Below, piece after piece: positions 44,052 to 55,375 of a stretch of 64,000 nt of DNA. The stretch's first letter is position 1; the number at the start of each line of letters is the position of its first letter. The position numbers and the translations under genes were made by a program. Origin of the DNA: Emydura subglobosa (lineage: Eukaryota > Chordata > Testudines > Chelidae). The DNA is taken from NCBI GenBank assembly GCA_007922225.1, contig ML679995.1, positions 2,991,928 to 3,055,927 on the forward strand, in the 5' to 3' direction. The notes under the pieces were generated by a model that saw only the letters and a list, made by a program, of their open reading frames with translations, was not told the DNA's origin and ran no database searches.

Positions 44052-46165
44052 ATCTGTGCACCCAGCTCACTGCTCTTTACACATCCGGGTCTCACCTGTG
44101 AAGAGCATGCATTGACTGCTGTGGTCACTCCCTGCTCCATTATTTTGGGGACTTCCTGGGCCAAATGAGCTTTTGCAGCCTTTGGGAGCCAAGAGGACGG
44201 CTTGCCTTGACACATCGCTTAGTGCCGTGATGCCATGCCACTGGGTCCGACTCCAAGGGCATTTGGACAGAGCCTAGATCAGTGCATTATTCTCTCCCTG
44301 GTTCAGGTATGCAACACGTGAATTCAGCAGCGTTGTGTCAGCGTGTAACGATCTTGCACCGGTGAACATTGATATTTACTGTTGGCCTGGTCAGGCCAAT
44401 GTTGCACGGCGATTATTTCATCCAGCAGGATGCCAGGTGACAGCCCTGGGCATCTTGCTGGTCTAATATGTGCTTTCCATCTCTGGGCTCTAGGAGAGCC
44501 ACTGCGCTAGGGAACACTCCCATGCTGGGGGCAGGGGGCGGGCAAGAGACGCCAGCAGAACTATTCCATCTCTAGCGGCTAGGATTTGGGTGATGCTCGG
44601 GAGGCCATGCTTGCAGACGAGGTGGCCCCAGAATACTCATGCACTCAAGGGCTGGAGGTAGAAGCTCAGATTCTCCTACGGGTTCCCCCTACTGTTTGGC
44701 AGAGGAAGGGGGCAACGCTACTGCTGTGTGCGGTGCTGTCCCTGGAGAATGCTGGGCATAGTGCTGCTGCAAGGGTCATCGCTGCACTGAACACCGGAGC
44801 ATGCAACGTGTGCTTCTTATCCACGGAGCAGGTGCAGCTCAGCAAGCGGCAGGGCACGCTTCTGCCTGGCTACCCAGGGAACATGCTCCCCCTCTGTCCT
44901 GCACAGATCCTCGACGGGTGCAAGAAGAGGCCTGCCACCAGGGCGGAGACCTCCCAGGTTGTTTCCCACACAGCGGGAGGGGTGCGGTGGTGGAATTTCA
45001 TTCATTTTTAGAAGGTTTTCACATGCAGTTGGAGCCCCTTCCCCGTCCAGCCTCCCAGCTGCTGCACCTGTTTTGGCCGGCACTGCAACCTGGCCCAATT
45101 TACACCCTGGCCTTTGGTCTTAGCCTCAGCCTGAGCCCCTCCAATGGCCCAGGGAGCGAGATTTTCTGTGTCCTATTACAGCCACGTGGGCCGAGCGCGT
45201 TCCCGGAGCAGCGGGCGTGCGCTGGGATTAGCGGCACAGCCAAGGAGGTCATGCTGCTTCTAACGTCATGAGCTCACTTGGACCGTTCCTACTCTGTGTC
45301 TCGAACGGCAGACGGGTCACCCAGCTGCAGCCTGTCCTGCACACCAGAATCTCCTCCAGACCTTTCGTGCCCCGCGCCCCATTAAACCATCAGTTTATCT
45401 TCACTTACTAAGGACTCCTCTTCAGACCTGCTTTCCTCCATGCATTTCCTGCACCTTCCAGATGTGGTATAGTTAATTGCAGTTCACAGCTCATCTTAAT
45501 GCTTCCTCCCCCCCAGCCCCCTGCTCCTGGACATTGCTGGCATTTCTCACGCAGGTTCAGGCTGGGTTGGCAGCCGGATTCCACGATAACGATTTCTGAC
45601 ATCCAGTGATTGTGGGTTGATAACGTTCCTATCCTGTGCTAGAGATGGGGGTGGGGGAGGGGGAGACGAGCGATCTTCACACTTAGGCGATGAGATCATT
45701 ATCTTCTGAAATGTGGGAGTGAAAGAGAAACGCCGAGGCTGTCCTCACCGCTGAGAGCAGCCCAACGACCCCCTCGCAGACTCCCGTGCCGGGGATGGCT
45801 CTCCGTGTTTATGGCTCGGATCCCGATATGTGCTAGGAAGGGATCCGGGTCGTCCTTCCCGGGATTTGATGTCAGGCAGGGAGAAGGGTGGTTTTGTCTC
45901 CCTCTCCAGGGATCCCCACCGTTAGGGGCTGGGGCTGCCCCTGGATGCCCAGATGCTATAGTGGAGTCAGCTTGTCACTGGTGCGGGGTGGCGTGTGTCC
46001 TGCGTGATACTCGTGGGGTCTCCTGGCACTGCGGCCAGCTAGGAGGTACCATCTCGTTTGCCTGCCTGTCTCATCCCGTCTAGCCGAGGGGTCGCTAATA
46101 CCCTGCCAAGGGGAGCTCTCAGTAGACCACAAAACAATGGGCGTCCGTAATGCAGCCAGTAGCAT
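44052..46165. other. no recognisable gene or repeat
   Basis: GC-rich in 44500-45250 with retained CpGs. Frames of 141 and 156 codons on the plus strand overlap, but neither shows a domain or splice-compatible boundaries. A G-rich tract lies at 45645-45672. Confidence 0.4.
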
Positions 46166-46169
46166 GTGG

Positions 46170-46425
46170 CGTTTACTGCTTAAGGCGCTCAGGTGACATG
46201 CTCTCTATGGGGGGTGGGAGGTTCTAATCCCAGCTCTGTGGGGCTGGTCCGTGACTCCCTCTCTGCTCTTTGTAAAATGACAGATGATGACAGCTCCTGG
46301 CTTTATCTTCTCTCCTTAGACTAGGAGCGCGTCCAGCCAGGGGCTGCCTCTTGATGTGTGGCCGTGCAGCACCCAGCACAAGATGGCCACTGTCATGCAA
46401 ATAATAATGATCAGAATACCAGCCT
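46170..46425 (+). mobile_element. MIR SINE, nearly full length
   Basis: GGTTCTAATCCCAGCTCTGT (box B area), TCTTTGTAAAATGACAGATG and the tail GTGCAGCACCCAGCACAAGA with AATAATAATGATC. Diverged. Confidence 0.75.
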
Positions 46426-46630
46426 CCCCCTGGCCTAAAACTCAGGCTAGGAGAATCTATTCCTCCCCGTCCCCCGCGTCTGCTCAGCCCCTCCAGAGCC
46501 AGAGGCCATGCCTGAACACTGCGCAGATTCAGGAAAGCGTTGGGACCCAAACACACCAGCCTGCTGCGTGCCCAGACTGACCTGTGACTCTTGAGACCCT
46601 AGGTCGTATCAATCCGGCTGGAAGCTAGAC

Positions 46631-47031
46631 CAGCGGTTCCCAACCTTGCCAGGCTCCTGCACCTCCTTCAGGAGGCGGATCTGTCCTGCGTACTCCACGT
46701 TTCACCCCACTCCAAAACTACAGGCTTACAAACTCAGAGGTAAAAATACAGCAGTCTATTACTGAACAATTGCTTCCCTTCACATTTTTACCATCTGATG
46801 GCAAAATAAATCAATTGGGATAGAAATACTGGACTTACATTTCAGTGCGTAGTCTGTGGAGCAGGATAAACAAGCCATTGTCTGTATGAAATATTAGTTC
46901 GTGCCGGCTTTGTTAGTGCTTTTTATGTAGCCTGTTGTAAAACGAGGCACAAATAGAGCTGCACTGATGCACTCCCTGGAAGACCTTTGCATAACCCCAG
47001 GGGCGCACGTACCCCTGGTTGAGAACCACTG
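46631..47031. mobile_element. 401-bp hAT-type non-autonomous element with TSD
   Basis: The ends are CAGCGGTTCCCAACC and, reverse-complemented, CAGTGGTTCTCAACC, matching at 13 of 15. This is the Charlie-like hAT terminus. The flanks AGCTAGAC (46623-46630) and AGCTGGAT (47032-47039) agree at 6 of 8, both differences being transitions. No transposase frame. Confidence 0.82.
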
Positions 47032-47039
47032 AGCTGGAT

Positions 47040-47490
47040 AACCACAGTGTGCGCGTGTGTCACCATCGGCCCCAGTGAAGAATTCCCAGTTATATTGAAC
47101 ACAGATGAATCCTGCCTCTCCTCTACTGGATGTCCAAAATAAAGAGTGTCATTACACCCCGCCGGCCAGCCACTGTACCGTGCGTAGCCCCAGCTGTGCC
47201 CAGCCCAAGAGGTTGTGGCTAACACAACCTGCAGCAAATCAGAGTGGAAACGGAGGAAGGCAAATCAAATGGGGATCCTTAAAGGAGAGACAATGAAAGG
47301 GCAGCCTGCAGAAATAAGCAGTTGCTGTCCAAATAGAAGAGACTCTGAGAATTGCAGACCTGAACTTCCCGGGCAGTGGCGGCAATAAACCTCCCTTGTT
47401 TCAAGACAGATACAGTTACGGAGGGGATGGCCCGATGGGGTGGTTTCCAATAGCATATGGACCATTTGTGCTATCTGTTAGCAGCCGGAG
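47040..47490. other. no recognisable feature
   Basis: No assignable frame or repeat. Confidence 0.45.
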
Positions 47491-47494
47491 ATGG

Positions 47495-47892
47495 GACACT
47501 AGATGCGGAGGGCAGTGAGTTACTACAGCAAATTCTTTCCCAGCTCTCTGGCTGGTGGGTCTTGCCCACACACGCAGGGTCTAATTGATCACGATATTTG
47601 GGGTCGGGAAGGAATTTTCCCTGGGCCAGATTGGCAGAGACCCTGGTTGGGGTGGGGGAAAGGAGGATTTTGCCTTGCTCTGCAACGGGGACATGAGTCA
47701 CTTGCTGGTTTGAACTAGAGTAAATGGTGAATTTGCTGTAACTTAAATCAAGATCTGAGGCATCAGTAAGTCAGCCAGAGGTTCCGGGTCTATACCAGGA
47801 GACTCTGGAGGGGACGTCCTGTGGCCTGTGATGTGCAGGAGGTCAGTCTAGCTGACCGTGCTGATCCTTCCTGGCCTTAAAGTCTGTGAGAT
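47495..47892 (+). mobile_element. CR1 LINE, 3' UTR (TTGGGGTCGGGAAGG subfamily)
   Basis: GTGGGTCTTGCCCACACACG, TTGGGGTCGGGAAGGAATTT, CACTTGCTGGTTTGAACTAG and TGTGCAGGAGGTCAGTCTAG then CCTTAAAGTCTGTGAG. A different CR1 subfamily from the others. Confidence 0.88.
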
Positions 47893-50315
47893 GTGAGCCT
47901 GTCACAGCCCCAGTTCCAAAGCCTACTTTGCTCGCTCAGTCTGTAACTGCATGCTCTCAGCTCTGGAGGGCCCTAGTTCAACCGCTCGTGTTAACCAGGA
48001 TGGCAGACCCATTACTTATCGCTGCCCTTCCGAGATGCTCCCAGCTGCGACCTGCTCTTTGCAGATTTCACCTCGGAGTCAGGTCGTCATGTGAAACCTC
48101 GGAATTAAATCGTCTGTGGTTCTCCGTGCTCTTTCCATCCGCAGAGTCAGGCAAGGGTGGAAACACTTTATATGTTTTCACAAACAGTCCCGGTGTAAAA
48201 CCAACGGGGGATTTCAGATTAAAAGGGCTTCGGGCAAAGCACAGTATTTTATCAGACGGGAAAAGAAATCCCATTTGGAGGCTAGCTTCCAACCAGTAGT
48301 TCTAGGCGGCGGCTGGCTACTGTGCAGTGCACTCAGCACTGCCAACCCTGAACATCCTGCGTCTGGCCCCAGGAAAACATGAGCCTGGCTTCCAAATCAT
48401 GAGAGTTACGGAATAGTAAATCCTAGGCTCTTGTAATTGGTTCTCTGGTGCTGGGGCACTCAGCATCCAAAGCCTCCAGCTTTTCTCTGATGCCAGAAGG
48501 ACTAGAAAAAAAAGGGGGGCGGGAGGGTGGGAGATTCCCAGGTGATGACTTGATTGCTGCATCTTGAGAAAAACCTTCAGAAAAACACCAACGTATCATG
48601 AGAAAGTTGTGAGACCCGGCATGGCCGGCCGGGGCAGCCCACCAGTCGGGAGGCCAGCTGGAGGTCTACAGACGGTGTGTGGTGGTTCAATGGGTGGGTG
48701 GGGGTGACTCTGAGTGGGCACCTCATTTCACCGTCCTCTGTTGCATTATAACAGAAACCCACTGACATCATGTAAGCACCCCAATAACCGGTCTGATTTC
48801 CCCAGCTGCTGAGTCCTGACCGCTCCCACTGAAGCTGAGCACGTGTGGTTCCTAACCGGGCTTTGTGGATCACCCCGGCATTGCAAGAGTGTCCCCCCCC
48901 TCCGTGACAACACCCACCAGGGCTCAGCATTTCTCCCTCTGGCATTCAGGAGACCTGGGGTAATTCAGTCCAGCCCCAGGGGTTTGCTACTTCACATCGG
49001 TTTATTTACAATATTTACAGGGGTAGGCCTGAGAGCTGGCCCGAGGGCTTCTTTAAAGGCAAACAAAATTACATTTCCTCATCCCCACTGGCATGCCGCC
49101 TCTCCTCATGCCAGCTACCAATCGCCCACTGCCCTCTCTCACCCACTCTGGGCCCAGCTATGCTGGGAACCAAGACCCCCTCCCCAAACAGAAATAAACA
49201 CAAGATGCCCCCCTATAAGGTAAAACAAAAGAAGCCTTTCCCGCTCACTGCACACAATCCTTCTGCAGCTTGGTCTCATCCCTTCTCTCTTTTCTCAGCC
49301 CCTGGAAGAGGTTTCTAACGGTCACAGGCTGTCCTTGGTTAGACGCTGGTGTCCGAATTTAACCTGCACTAACCTCTTTCAGGTCCCAGGGAAAAGGGCT
49401 GTAACTGTACTAAGGCTGATCTACCTTCTGTCAACCACCCCTCTGGACCGGAACACCCCAGCAGCCCTGCATGAGTTGCCATGGTCCCACGGTCCAGCCT
49501 GCACCCCCCTCTGTGCTACACATGGCGGCACTCTCTAGAGGGCAGGCTCTTTTGCTGGGCAGGTGCGTGGCGGGGAAGTGCCAGGGCAGTGCAGGAAGAT
49601 TGGACCCAAACCAAGTCCTAAAGGAACAAAACACCAAGCCACAAAGGCCCTTCTCCTCCTCCCACCCTGGGGAGCCAGGCCAGTTCAGAGGGATCCGGGG
49701 TGGGGGTGCACACAGGAAGCAGCAGGAGCAGCAGCTAAGAAGCTCCATTCAGGATGAATGAGGAGGAAAGAAAGAGCCAGTCTCTCCCCTGGCATACGCC
49801 TCCTGCATTTCCCAACTAGTCCCAGCGGCCGGCTTCTCCCCTGAGGGGCACCACATGGGACTGGGACTCCCCCAGCTGGTGGGGCAGAGCAAGACTGGGG
49901 CCGGGCTCCCTTTGGCCCATCACAGAATTTATTTTTACCTTTTTCCTTTACAAACGTCCCTAGGAAATCTCATGCCAAAAAGAAACCTTAGAGGAACATT
50001 ATTTAGGTTGCAGCGTCCTGCACTCCAAAGAGAGCAAAGGCCAGGTTGACCCAAGTTGCCCAAGAAACCATATTTCTGCCCCCTTGTGCGTACGTGCTGG
50101 GATGCAGCCTTTAATGGCGTGATCACGGGCTATTTTTTCCAGAGGCCCTCTGCATCTTTCAGAGCACTGGGTGGATGCACAAGGAGGCCAAATTAAGGCT
50201 GCCCACGCAATTGCAAATCTGTCATTTCCTAACATTTCCTTGGAGTGCTTGGTTCTACCTCCTGAATAACTTTCTTGTAGAGTAATTTTGTGCAGGTAAT
50301 TGTGTGCATGTACAC

Positions 50316-50318
<3 letters not shown>
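47893..50318. other. no recognisable gene or repeat
   Basis: A repeat-poor 2.4 kb. 48050-48300 is repeat-free and balanced. 48880-49800 is C-rich with overlapping compositional frames. An AAATAAACACAAG word lies near 49193. No exon structure supported. Confidence 0.4.

Positions 50319-50362
<44 letters not shown>
50319..50362 (+). repeat. (AC)22 microsatellite
   Basis: Uninterrupted AC dinucleotides, the longest simple repeat in the window. Confidence 0.97.
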
Positions 50363-50368
<6 letters not shown>

Positions 50369-50769
50369 CCTACAGTAATGCACACCATGTGCAAGGCGCT
50401 GTACGGTCATTCAAAAAGACACCGTCTCCCCAGAGCATAAGACCAGGTTAGCCATTTCTTAGCAGGCCTGCATAAAACGTGCCATATGCTTCAGGCACAA
50501 GAGGAGAGGAAGCTGGCTTTTTATTACACAGGATCACATAATACCGGAGCAAAGCACAATAAAAGAGAGCAATATCCCCACCACATAAAACGCTAAGCTT
50601 GGGACTATGGAACACTCAGGGTCAATTACATCAAACGCTCCAGCCTGCAGAAAGCCGGGGAATATCTGCTCCATTTATGGATATTGACCAGAGCTGCTGT
50701 CAGGCCAGTTAATGCAGGCTGTCCCCTTTAGAGAGGCCTTTCCCAGCATGCTCTCCTGGGATCTGGCTC

Positions 50770-50859
50770 TTTAAATCTGGGACAGACAGCCAGCTGCGGC
50801 CCTACCGCGCCCGCTTTGCAAGTGACCTGCTGCAAGCCAAGTCTCTCTCCTTCCCACTG
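50770..50859 (+). promoter_or_regulatory. candidate TATA-type promoter and noncoding first exon
   Basis: TTTAAAT at 50770-50776 is followed about 30 bp on by GC-rich sequence ending TTCCCACTG at 50859, then a consensus splice donor GTAAGT at 50860-50865. No long frame is present, so any exon would be 5' UTR. The combination is suggestive, but each motif is common by chance. Confidence 0.2.
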
Positions 50860-50865
50860 GTAAGT

Positions 50866-51520
50866 GCTGGGTCTTGGCTCTCCCCCTTGCTTCCTTCTGC
50901 CCCATTTACCCTGGCCAGTGTTAGATTAAGGGTCATAATATTTTACCCCCCTGGGGGGGAGAGGAAGCCTTTGAAAAGTGGGTGGGGCTGCCTGCCTGCC
51001 TGTGCCTTCCTTCTCTGCCCCAGCCCTCCTGATAATTACGTTGTGCTGTTCCTTTGTGTCCCGATCTGGGGTGGAACTGACAGGGCCTGATCCTGAGAAG
51101 TGCGAGGCAGCCCCAAAGCCCTCTGACTTCCATGAGCGTTGGCAGTTCCGCAGCCCGTTGCGGGAGCCACGCCCGGTTTGATGGCTGGGATGCGGGGAGA
51201 GACGTGTCTCACTGCTCCTCTTTCCCAGGGAGTCTGTGACCATGTCTGAGCTTTGCCCCCTGTTGCGGGGACCAGGGGCCTTGTTCCCAGTTCTGCAACC
51301 AGGACGGGCATCCCAGAGGCTGACACGTCTGTCGGCCCTTAATGCTCCAGGCCCCGGTGATTCCCGAGCTCTCCTGCTGCCAAGCTGAGCTTCCGGGGGA
51401 GCTGAGGGCCGTGGCGGGCACAGCCCGGGGCTGGTTCCTTTCCGGGTGGAGCGTTTGGCTTTCTCTCCAGCCTGGCTCTTTTATGGGTGGGGCTTTGTTG
51501 GTACAGGGGGTTATAAGAAG
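50866..51520. other. no recognisable feature
   Basis: GC-rich with many overlapping short frames on both strands and no recognisable protein. Confidence 0.4.
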
Positions 51521-51524
51521 GGCT

Positions 51525-51685
51525 TTGTGGCCTAGTGGTCAACACTACAGAGCTGAGAGTCCGCTTCGGGTTCTCCGCCTAGCTCTGTGCCTCAGTTTCC
51601 CTTGCTGTGGAAGGGGGGTCTCAATACCTCAGTCTGGAAGGTGAGACTGTACAGTGCTTAGAGCGCCTGACCGCTGGGATCTCTG
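51525..51685 (+). mobile_element. MIR SINE
   Basis: TTTGTGGCCTAGTGGTCAAC (tRNA-like head), GGGTTCTCCGCCTAGC, CTGTGCCTCAGTTTCCC and the tail ACTGTACAGTGCTTAGAGCG. The core is shortened. Confidence 0.82.
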
Positions 51686-52862
51686 TGGCTTGCGTCTGTT
51701 TTACCTATGGCGTCTGGCTATGCACGTGGGGCCGGGTTTTCAATGGCCTCTCCCCATCAGACCCTGTAATCATTAACCCTTTGGATTCCGGGGCTCTGGA
51801 TTACACTCTGTGGCCCACTAGGTTTCTGTTGCAGTCACGCTACGTTGTGCCATGGCCGGCCGAACGAGGTACGTTCCAATGGGTGCGTGCGGCACCAGAG
51901 CCGATGCGTTCCACCCCAGGGCCCCTGCTATGTTCGGTAGCTCAGCGGGTGTCTTCGTACTGCCTCTGCCTGGCACGGTTTGATCGGCAGCACAACAAGC
52001 GTGTTCTACCTGTACACGCTTACGGGTGGCAGGCGAGACATCTGAACGCGGCTTTGAAGATGTAACGGGCCAGGGAAAGGAGTCACTAGTTATGACTGAA
52101 CGCCCACTGCATGGGTGGTTGAGGTGTCCCGGTCTTGCGCTTGCCCCTGTTGAACAAATGGCCGGTGGGCCAGGACAACCTTGGCCTGCCTGCCTGCCTC
52201 CCCACATCCGAGTTTCACATGGGGAAAGAGATCTGTGCTATCTATCGTCACGCTATGATTTTATGGTCATAAAGTCAAGTTTCCCATCACTCCACAGCTG
52301 AAAACAAGTCCCCCTGCACTGCCTCCTCCCTGCCCAGGCTTTGGAGGCTGAGTTTTTCCTTCCAAGTATGGGACACAGTGCACCAGCGCCCTGCCCTTTG
52401 CACACTCATTTGCACCAGGGCAATGGGAGTTTTTAACACCGGTGTTTCATGCCCATTTGGCACGGGGTCAAACCCTTGCTGTTTTCTGTTTCGGTGGTGA
52501 TTTGCCGTCAGTTTGGTGGCGTCAATGACATTAGCTCCATGGAAATGGTGACCTGGGCCTGTGGATTCTCCACTTGCATCCCCTCCTCCCAGCAGACACA
52601 AGGTCGATCCCAGATCCAGGGTGAAGTAAAGTGCTGTCTAAGGCCTGGCCCATGCACAGAGTTGCACTGGTGCACTAAACCTGATTTAAAAGTGTCCCCG
52701 GCGGGATGGCTTGTACCAGAGATTCATAGGGTTTGTCTCCCCTGCGTTGAAAACCCGGCTCTGTGGCACCCGCCCTTGTGAATTCGATGTTCCCAACCCT
52801 GCACGACATTGTAAACTGGGGTTTGCAATTGCTGGACCCGGGTCTTGCAGCCGTGCCAACGC
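51686..52862. other. no recognisable feature
   Basis: Frames of 100-150 codons exist on both strands without domain similarity. No named repeat. Confidence 0.4.
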
Positions 52863-52864
52863 AT

Positions 52865-52952
52865 CCATCCAAACAGCCCTCCTGGATCAGGCCAACGGTC
52901 CATCTAGCCCAGTAACCTGTCTGCCGACAGTGGCCAATGCCAGGTGCTTCAC
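52865..52952 (-). mobile_element. CR1 LINE 3' end fragment, joined to an opposite CR1
   Basis: GGATCAGGCCAACGGTCCAT, CTAGCCCAGTAACCTGTCTG and AGTGGCCAATGCCAGGTGCT match the reverse of the 3' end seen at 7355-7420. It ends exactly where a plus-strand CR1 starts. Confidence 0.85.
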
Positions 52953-53110
52953 CTAGGGAGGGGGTGGAATCTCCATCCTTAGAGGTTTTTAAGGTGCAGC
53001 TTGACAAAGCCCTGGCGGGGATGGTTTAGTCAGGGTTGGTCCTGCTTTGAGCAGGTGTTGGGACTAGATACCTCCTGAGATCCCTTCCAACTCTCATCTT
53101 CTATGACTCT
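52953..53110 (+). mobile_element. CR1 LINE, 3' end
   Basis: CACCTAGGGAGGGGGTGGAA, AGGTTTTTAAGGTGCAGC, GGTCCTGCTTTGAGCAGG and CTCATCTTCTATGACTCT are the canonical last ~155 bp. Confidence 0.92.
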
Positions 53111-53640
53111 CTGAATGAACAGAACAGGGACTCCTCAAGGGACCCATCCTGTACGACGCCAGTCACCTGACTTGGGTCTGTGGCTTGAGTTGCATGCACA
53201 CTGCAAAACGACAGGGCTCGGACCCACCCCCTCGGGGATGGTAAGGGTCTGGGTCCTGAGTGCTTGCTGGCCTGGGTCAGACCGAGTTGTGCGTGGACAA
53301 CAGGGAGTTTGGGGCTCAAAACTGAGTCTGAGCCCAGGTTTACAATGCCGTGTGGACATATTCAGAGAGTTTAAGGTGAGAAGGGACTGGATCATTGAGT
53401 CTGAGCTCCTGTCTAGCAGAGGTTATCATGCAGCCATCCCCGCCCTACACCCCATACCTTGGATTAGACCAAAGCCCTCAGGGGTCTGAGCTGTTGAATG
53501 CCACAGGCAGAGAATGGGAAGGACTGAGGTGCACCCATGCCTGAGGCCATGTAATAGCAGGGAGTTAATGAAGTGAGATATACCCAGGGCGTCGCTTTTA
53601 ACCCCCTGAGTTCACTGATTTAACTAACCCCAACCGTAGG
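53111..53640. other. unassigned, with a possible CR1 tail at 53350-53470
   Basis: GAGAAGGGACTGGATCATTG then GAGCTCCTGTCTAGCAGAGG resembles a minus-strand CR1 tail like that at 57.3 kb, but is diverged. The rest is unassigned. Confidence 0.3.
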
Positions 53641-53733
53641 GTTGTTGAACTGGTTTAGTTAAATTGCTGCACAAACCACGAGAGTTCTGTGGCACTTTAA
53701 AGACGAACAAATTTAATTTCTGTAGGCATGAGC

Positions 53734-53761
53734 TTTCGTGAGACTCAGCGCACTTCGTCAG
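53734..53761 (-). ncRNA. hammerhead-ribozyme-like core in PLE terminus
   Basis: Minus strand: CTGACGA (53761-53755) and GAAA (53737-53734) are separated by 17 nt whose ends GTG and CAC can pair as a short stem II. This matches the CUGANGA...GAAA core. Hammerhead ribozymes are known in PLEs. The cleavage half (helix III and the UH site) was not located, so function is unproven. Confidence 0.4.
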
Positions 53762-54115
53762 ATGCAGAGGCAGAATGATACAGATATACACGTGCATAGA
53801 GAACAGTGGGGGAGGTGGATGAAAGCCGGGTACTTGTGGGCTAATGACAGTCGTTGAGTAGGAGGTGAGAATGGGTGAGCAAAGCAATTACTTGTTGTAA
53901 TGAGAGAGCCATTCCAAATCTCTGTTTAAACCCAGTTTGAATGTGTCAAGTTTGCAGATCATTTCTAACTCAGCAGTGTCTCTTTGAAGTCTGTTTCTGG
54001 AGTTGTTTTGGAGAAGCAGGGTGACTTTCAGGTCAGTGACAGTGTGCTGGGAGATTAAAGTGCTCTCCCACTGGTTTATGGATGTTGTTATTTTTTATGT
54101 CTGATTTGTGTCCAT

Positions 54116-54400
54116 TTATCCTTGTGTGTAGTGATAGTCCATGGCAGAGGGGCATTGCTGGCACATGCTGGCATATATAACATTAGTGGATGTGCAGGTG
54201 AATGAGCCCCTTATGGTGTGACTGATGTGGTTAGGACCAGTGATGTTGTCGCTAGAGTCGATGTGTGGGCAGAGCTGACAGTGGGGTTTGTTGCAGGGAT
54301 GGGTTCCTGGGTTGGACTCTTTGTAGGGAGTATGGCTGCTGGTGAGTATCTGCTTGAGGCTGGGGGGCTGTCTGTAAGCCAGGATGGGTCTGCCGCCCAC
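54116..54400 (-). pseudogene. PLE GIY-YIG endonuclease remnant
   Basis: The 94-codon frame shows the PLE Cys-rich linker (HPCNKPHCQLCPHI, about residues 35-48) and then the GIY-YIG nuclease start: FTCTSTNVIYASMCQQCPSA (about 67-86). The YIG half is degraded to DYHYTQG and the frame ends there. Later nuclease segments continue in other phases down to about 53890. In an intact PLE this nuclease nicks DNA to prime reverse transcription. Loss of the YIG residues and frameshifts make it inactive. The double Cys pattern makes PLE far more likely than other GIY-YIG families. Confidence 0.83.
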
Positions 54401-54475
54401 TGCCTGAGCGAGAGACGGATCATCTGCTAGTGGAGATTTTAGTTGGGGACGGTGTGTGTTGACAAGGCTTTAGTG

Positions 54476-54713
54476 AAGGGGCTCTCAAACTGGGGCTCGG
54501 GATCCCTCAAGGGGTCCCGAGGTTATTGGGGGGCAGGGGGCGCGAGCTGTCAGCCCTGCACATGGCTGACGGTCACAGCCCGTCAGAGCTGGGTGGTCAG
54601 CAGTGGCTGCTGGCAAGGGCAGAAGTTAGGGTGGCGTGGCATGCGGGGGGGGAGTCGTTTGAAATATTTTCAAAGGGGATCCCAGCAAAAAAAAGGGTTG
54701 AGGAGAGCCCCTG
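54476..54713. mobile_element. 238-bp hAT-type miniature element with TSD
   Basis: The flanks CTTTAGTG (54468-54475) and CTTGAGTG (54714-54721) match at 7 of 8. The terminal inverted repeats share AGGGGCTCTC (left AAGGGGCTCTC, right reverse-complemented CAGGGGCTCTC). It lies next to the PLE and a CR1 end. No coding capacity; the Gly/Trp-rich frames are compositional. Confidence 0.8.
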
Positions 54714-54730
54714 CTTGAGTGCTACGTACG

Positions 54731-54978
54731 ATGACGGTCTCAAGTTGCAGGGGGGGAGGTCTAGGTTGGACATTAGGAAAGGTTTTTCCCTAGGCGGGTG
54801 GTGAAGCACTGGAATGGGTTACCTAGGGAGGTGGTGGAATCTCCATCCTTAGAGGTTTTTAAGCTGCGGCTTTACAAAGCCCTGGCTGGGATGGTTTAGC
54901 TGAGGTCGGTCCTGCTTTGAGCAGGGGGTTGGACTAGATGATCTTCTGAGGTCCCTTCCAACTCTATGATTCTATGAC
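54731..54978 (+). mobile_element. CR1 LINE, 3' end (CTATGATTCTATG tail)
   Basis: TCTCAAGTTGCAGGGGGGGA, TAGGCGGGTGGTGAAGCACT, GGTCCTGCTTTGAGCAGG and AACTCTATGATTCTATGACG. Very similar to 23583-23850. Confidence 0.93.
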
Positions 54979-55163
54979 GGTGCTGGAGGTACCTAGTGTG
55001 GAAAGCAGCAGACAATTGGTTAATAGCAGTAGGCATAATCCAGCCTACATACAAACATTTTGCAGCACCCTTTGGGTGAGTCCATTGCAAGCGAGTTCAG
55101 TCCCACACTGACCCCAGTGAAGGGGATGCAAATAGTTATCTGTGTGTTTTGGTGTGGAAAATA

Positions 55164-55182
55164 TTACTAATTAAAATTAAAA

Positions 55183-55214
<32 letters not shown>

Positions 55215-55375
55215 AGAAAAACATCTGCCATCTGCAGCATCTGTCATTTTGCTTCTTCAGAGCTTCCGGCTTGGAAACTTTTAAAACAAGCAGATATTTT
55301 TAGTTTGAAAAAAAACAAAACAAAAAACAAAACTAAACTAAACTAAAAGCATAATTTTAAAATTAAAAAATATTT
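55164..55375 (+). repeat. A-rich simple sequence
   Basis: Poly-A at 55179-55199 with an AAAAG run to 55220, then an AAAACAAAA/CTAAA-type run at 55304-55372. The intervening 70 bp is not repetitive. Confidence 0.85.

Larger units (their letters stand above)
53650..54445 (-). mobile_element. Penelope-like retroelement, endonuclease and 3' end
   Basis: On the minus strand the GIY-YIG endonuclease region (54116-54400) is followed by NRDLEWLSHYNK-type text near 53890-53950, as in PLE C-termini. The terminal segment has the words AAAGCTCATGCC and AGTGCCACAGAACTC (53668-53740). The RT domain is not present, so the copy is 5'-truncated. Confidence 0.85.

Noticed and set aside
44586..45271. Overlapping 141- and 156-codon frames as a gene
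   Set aside because: Different phases overlap without domain similarity or splice-site support in a GC-rich segment.
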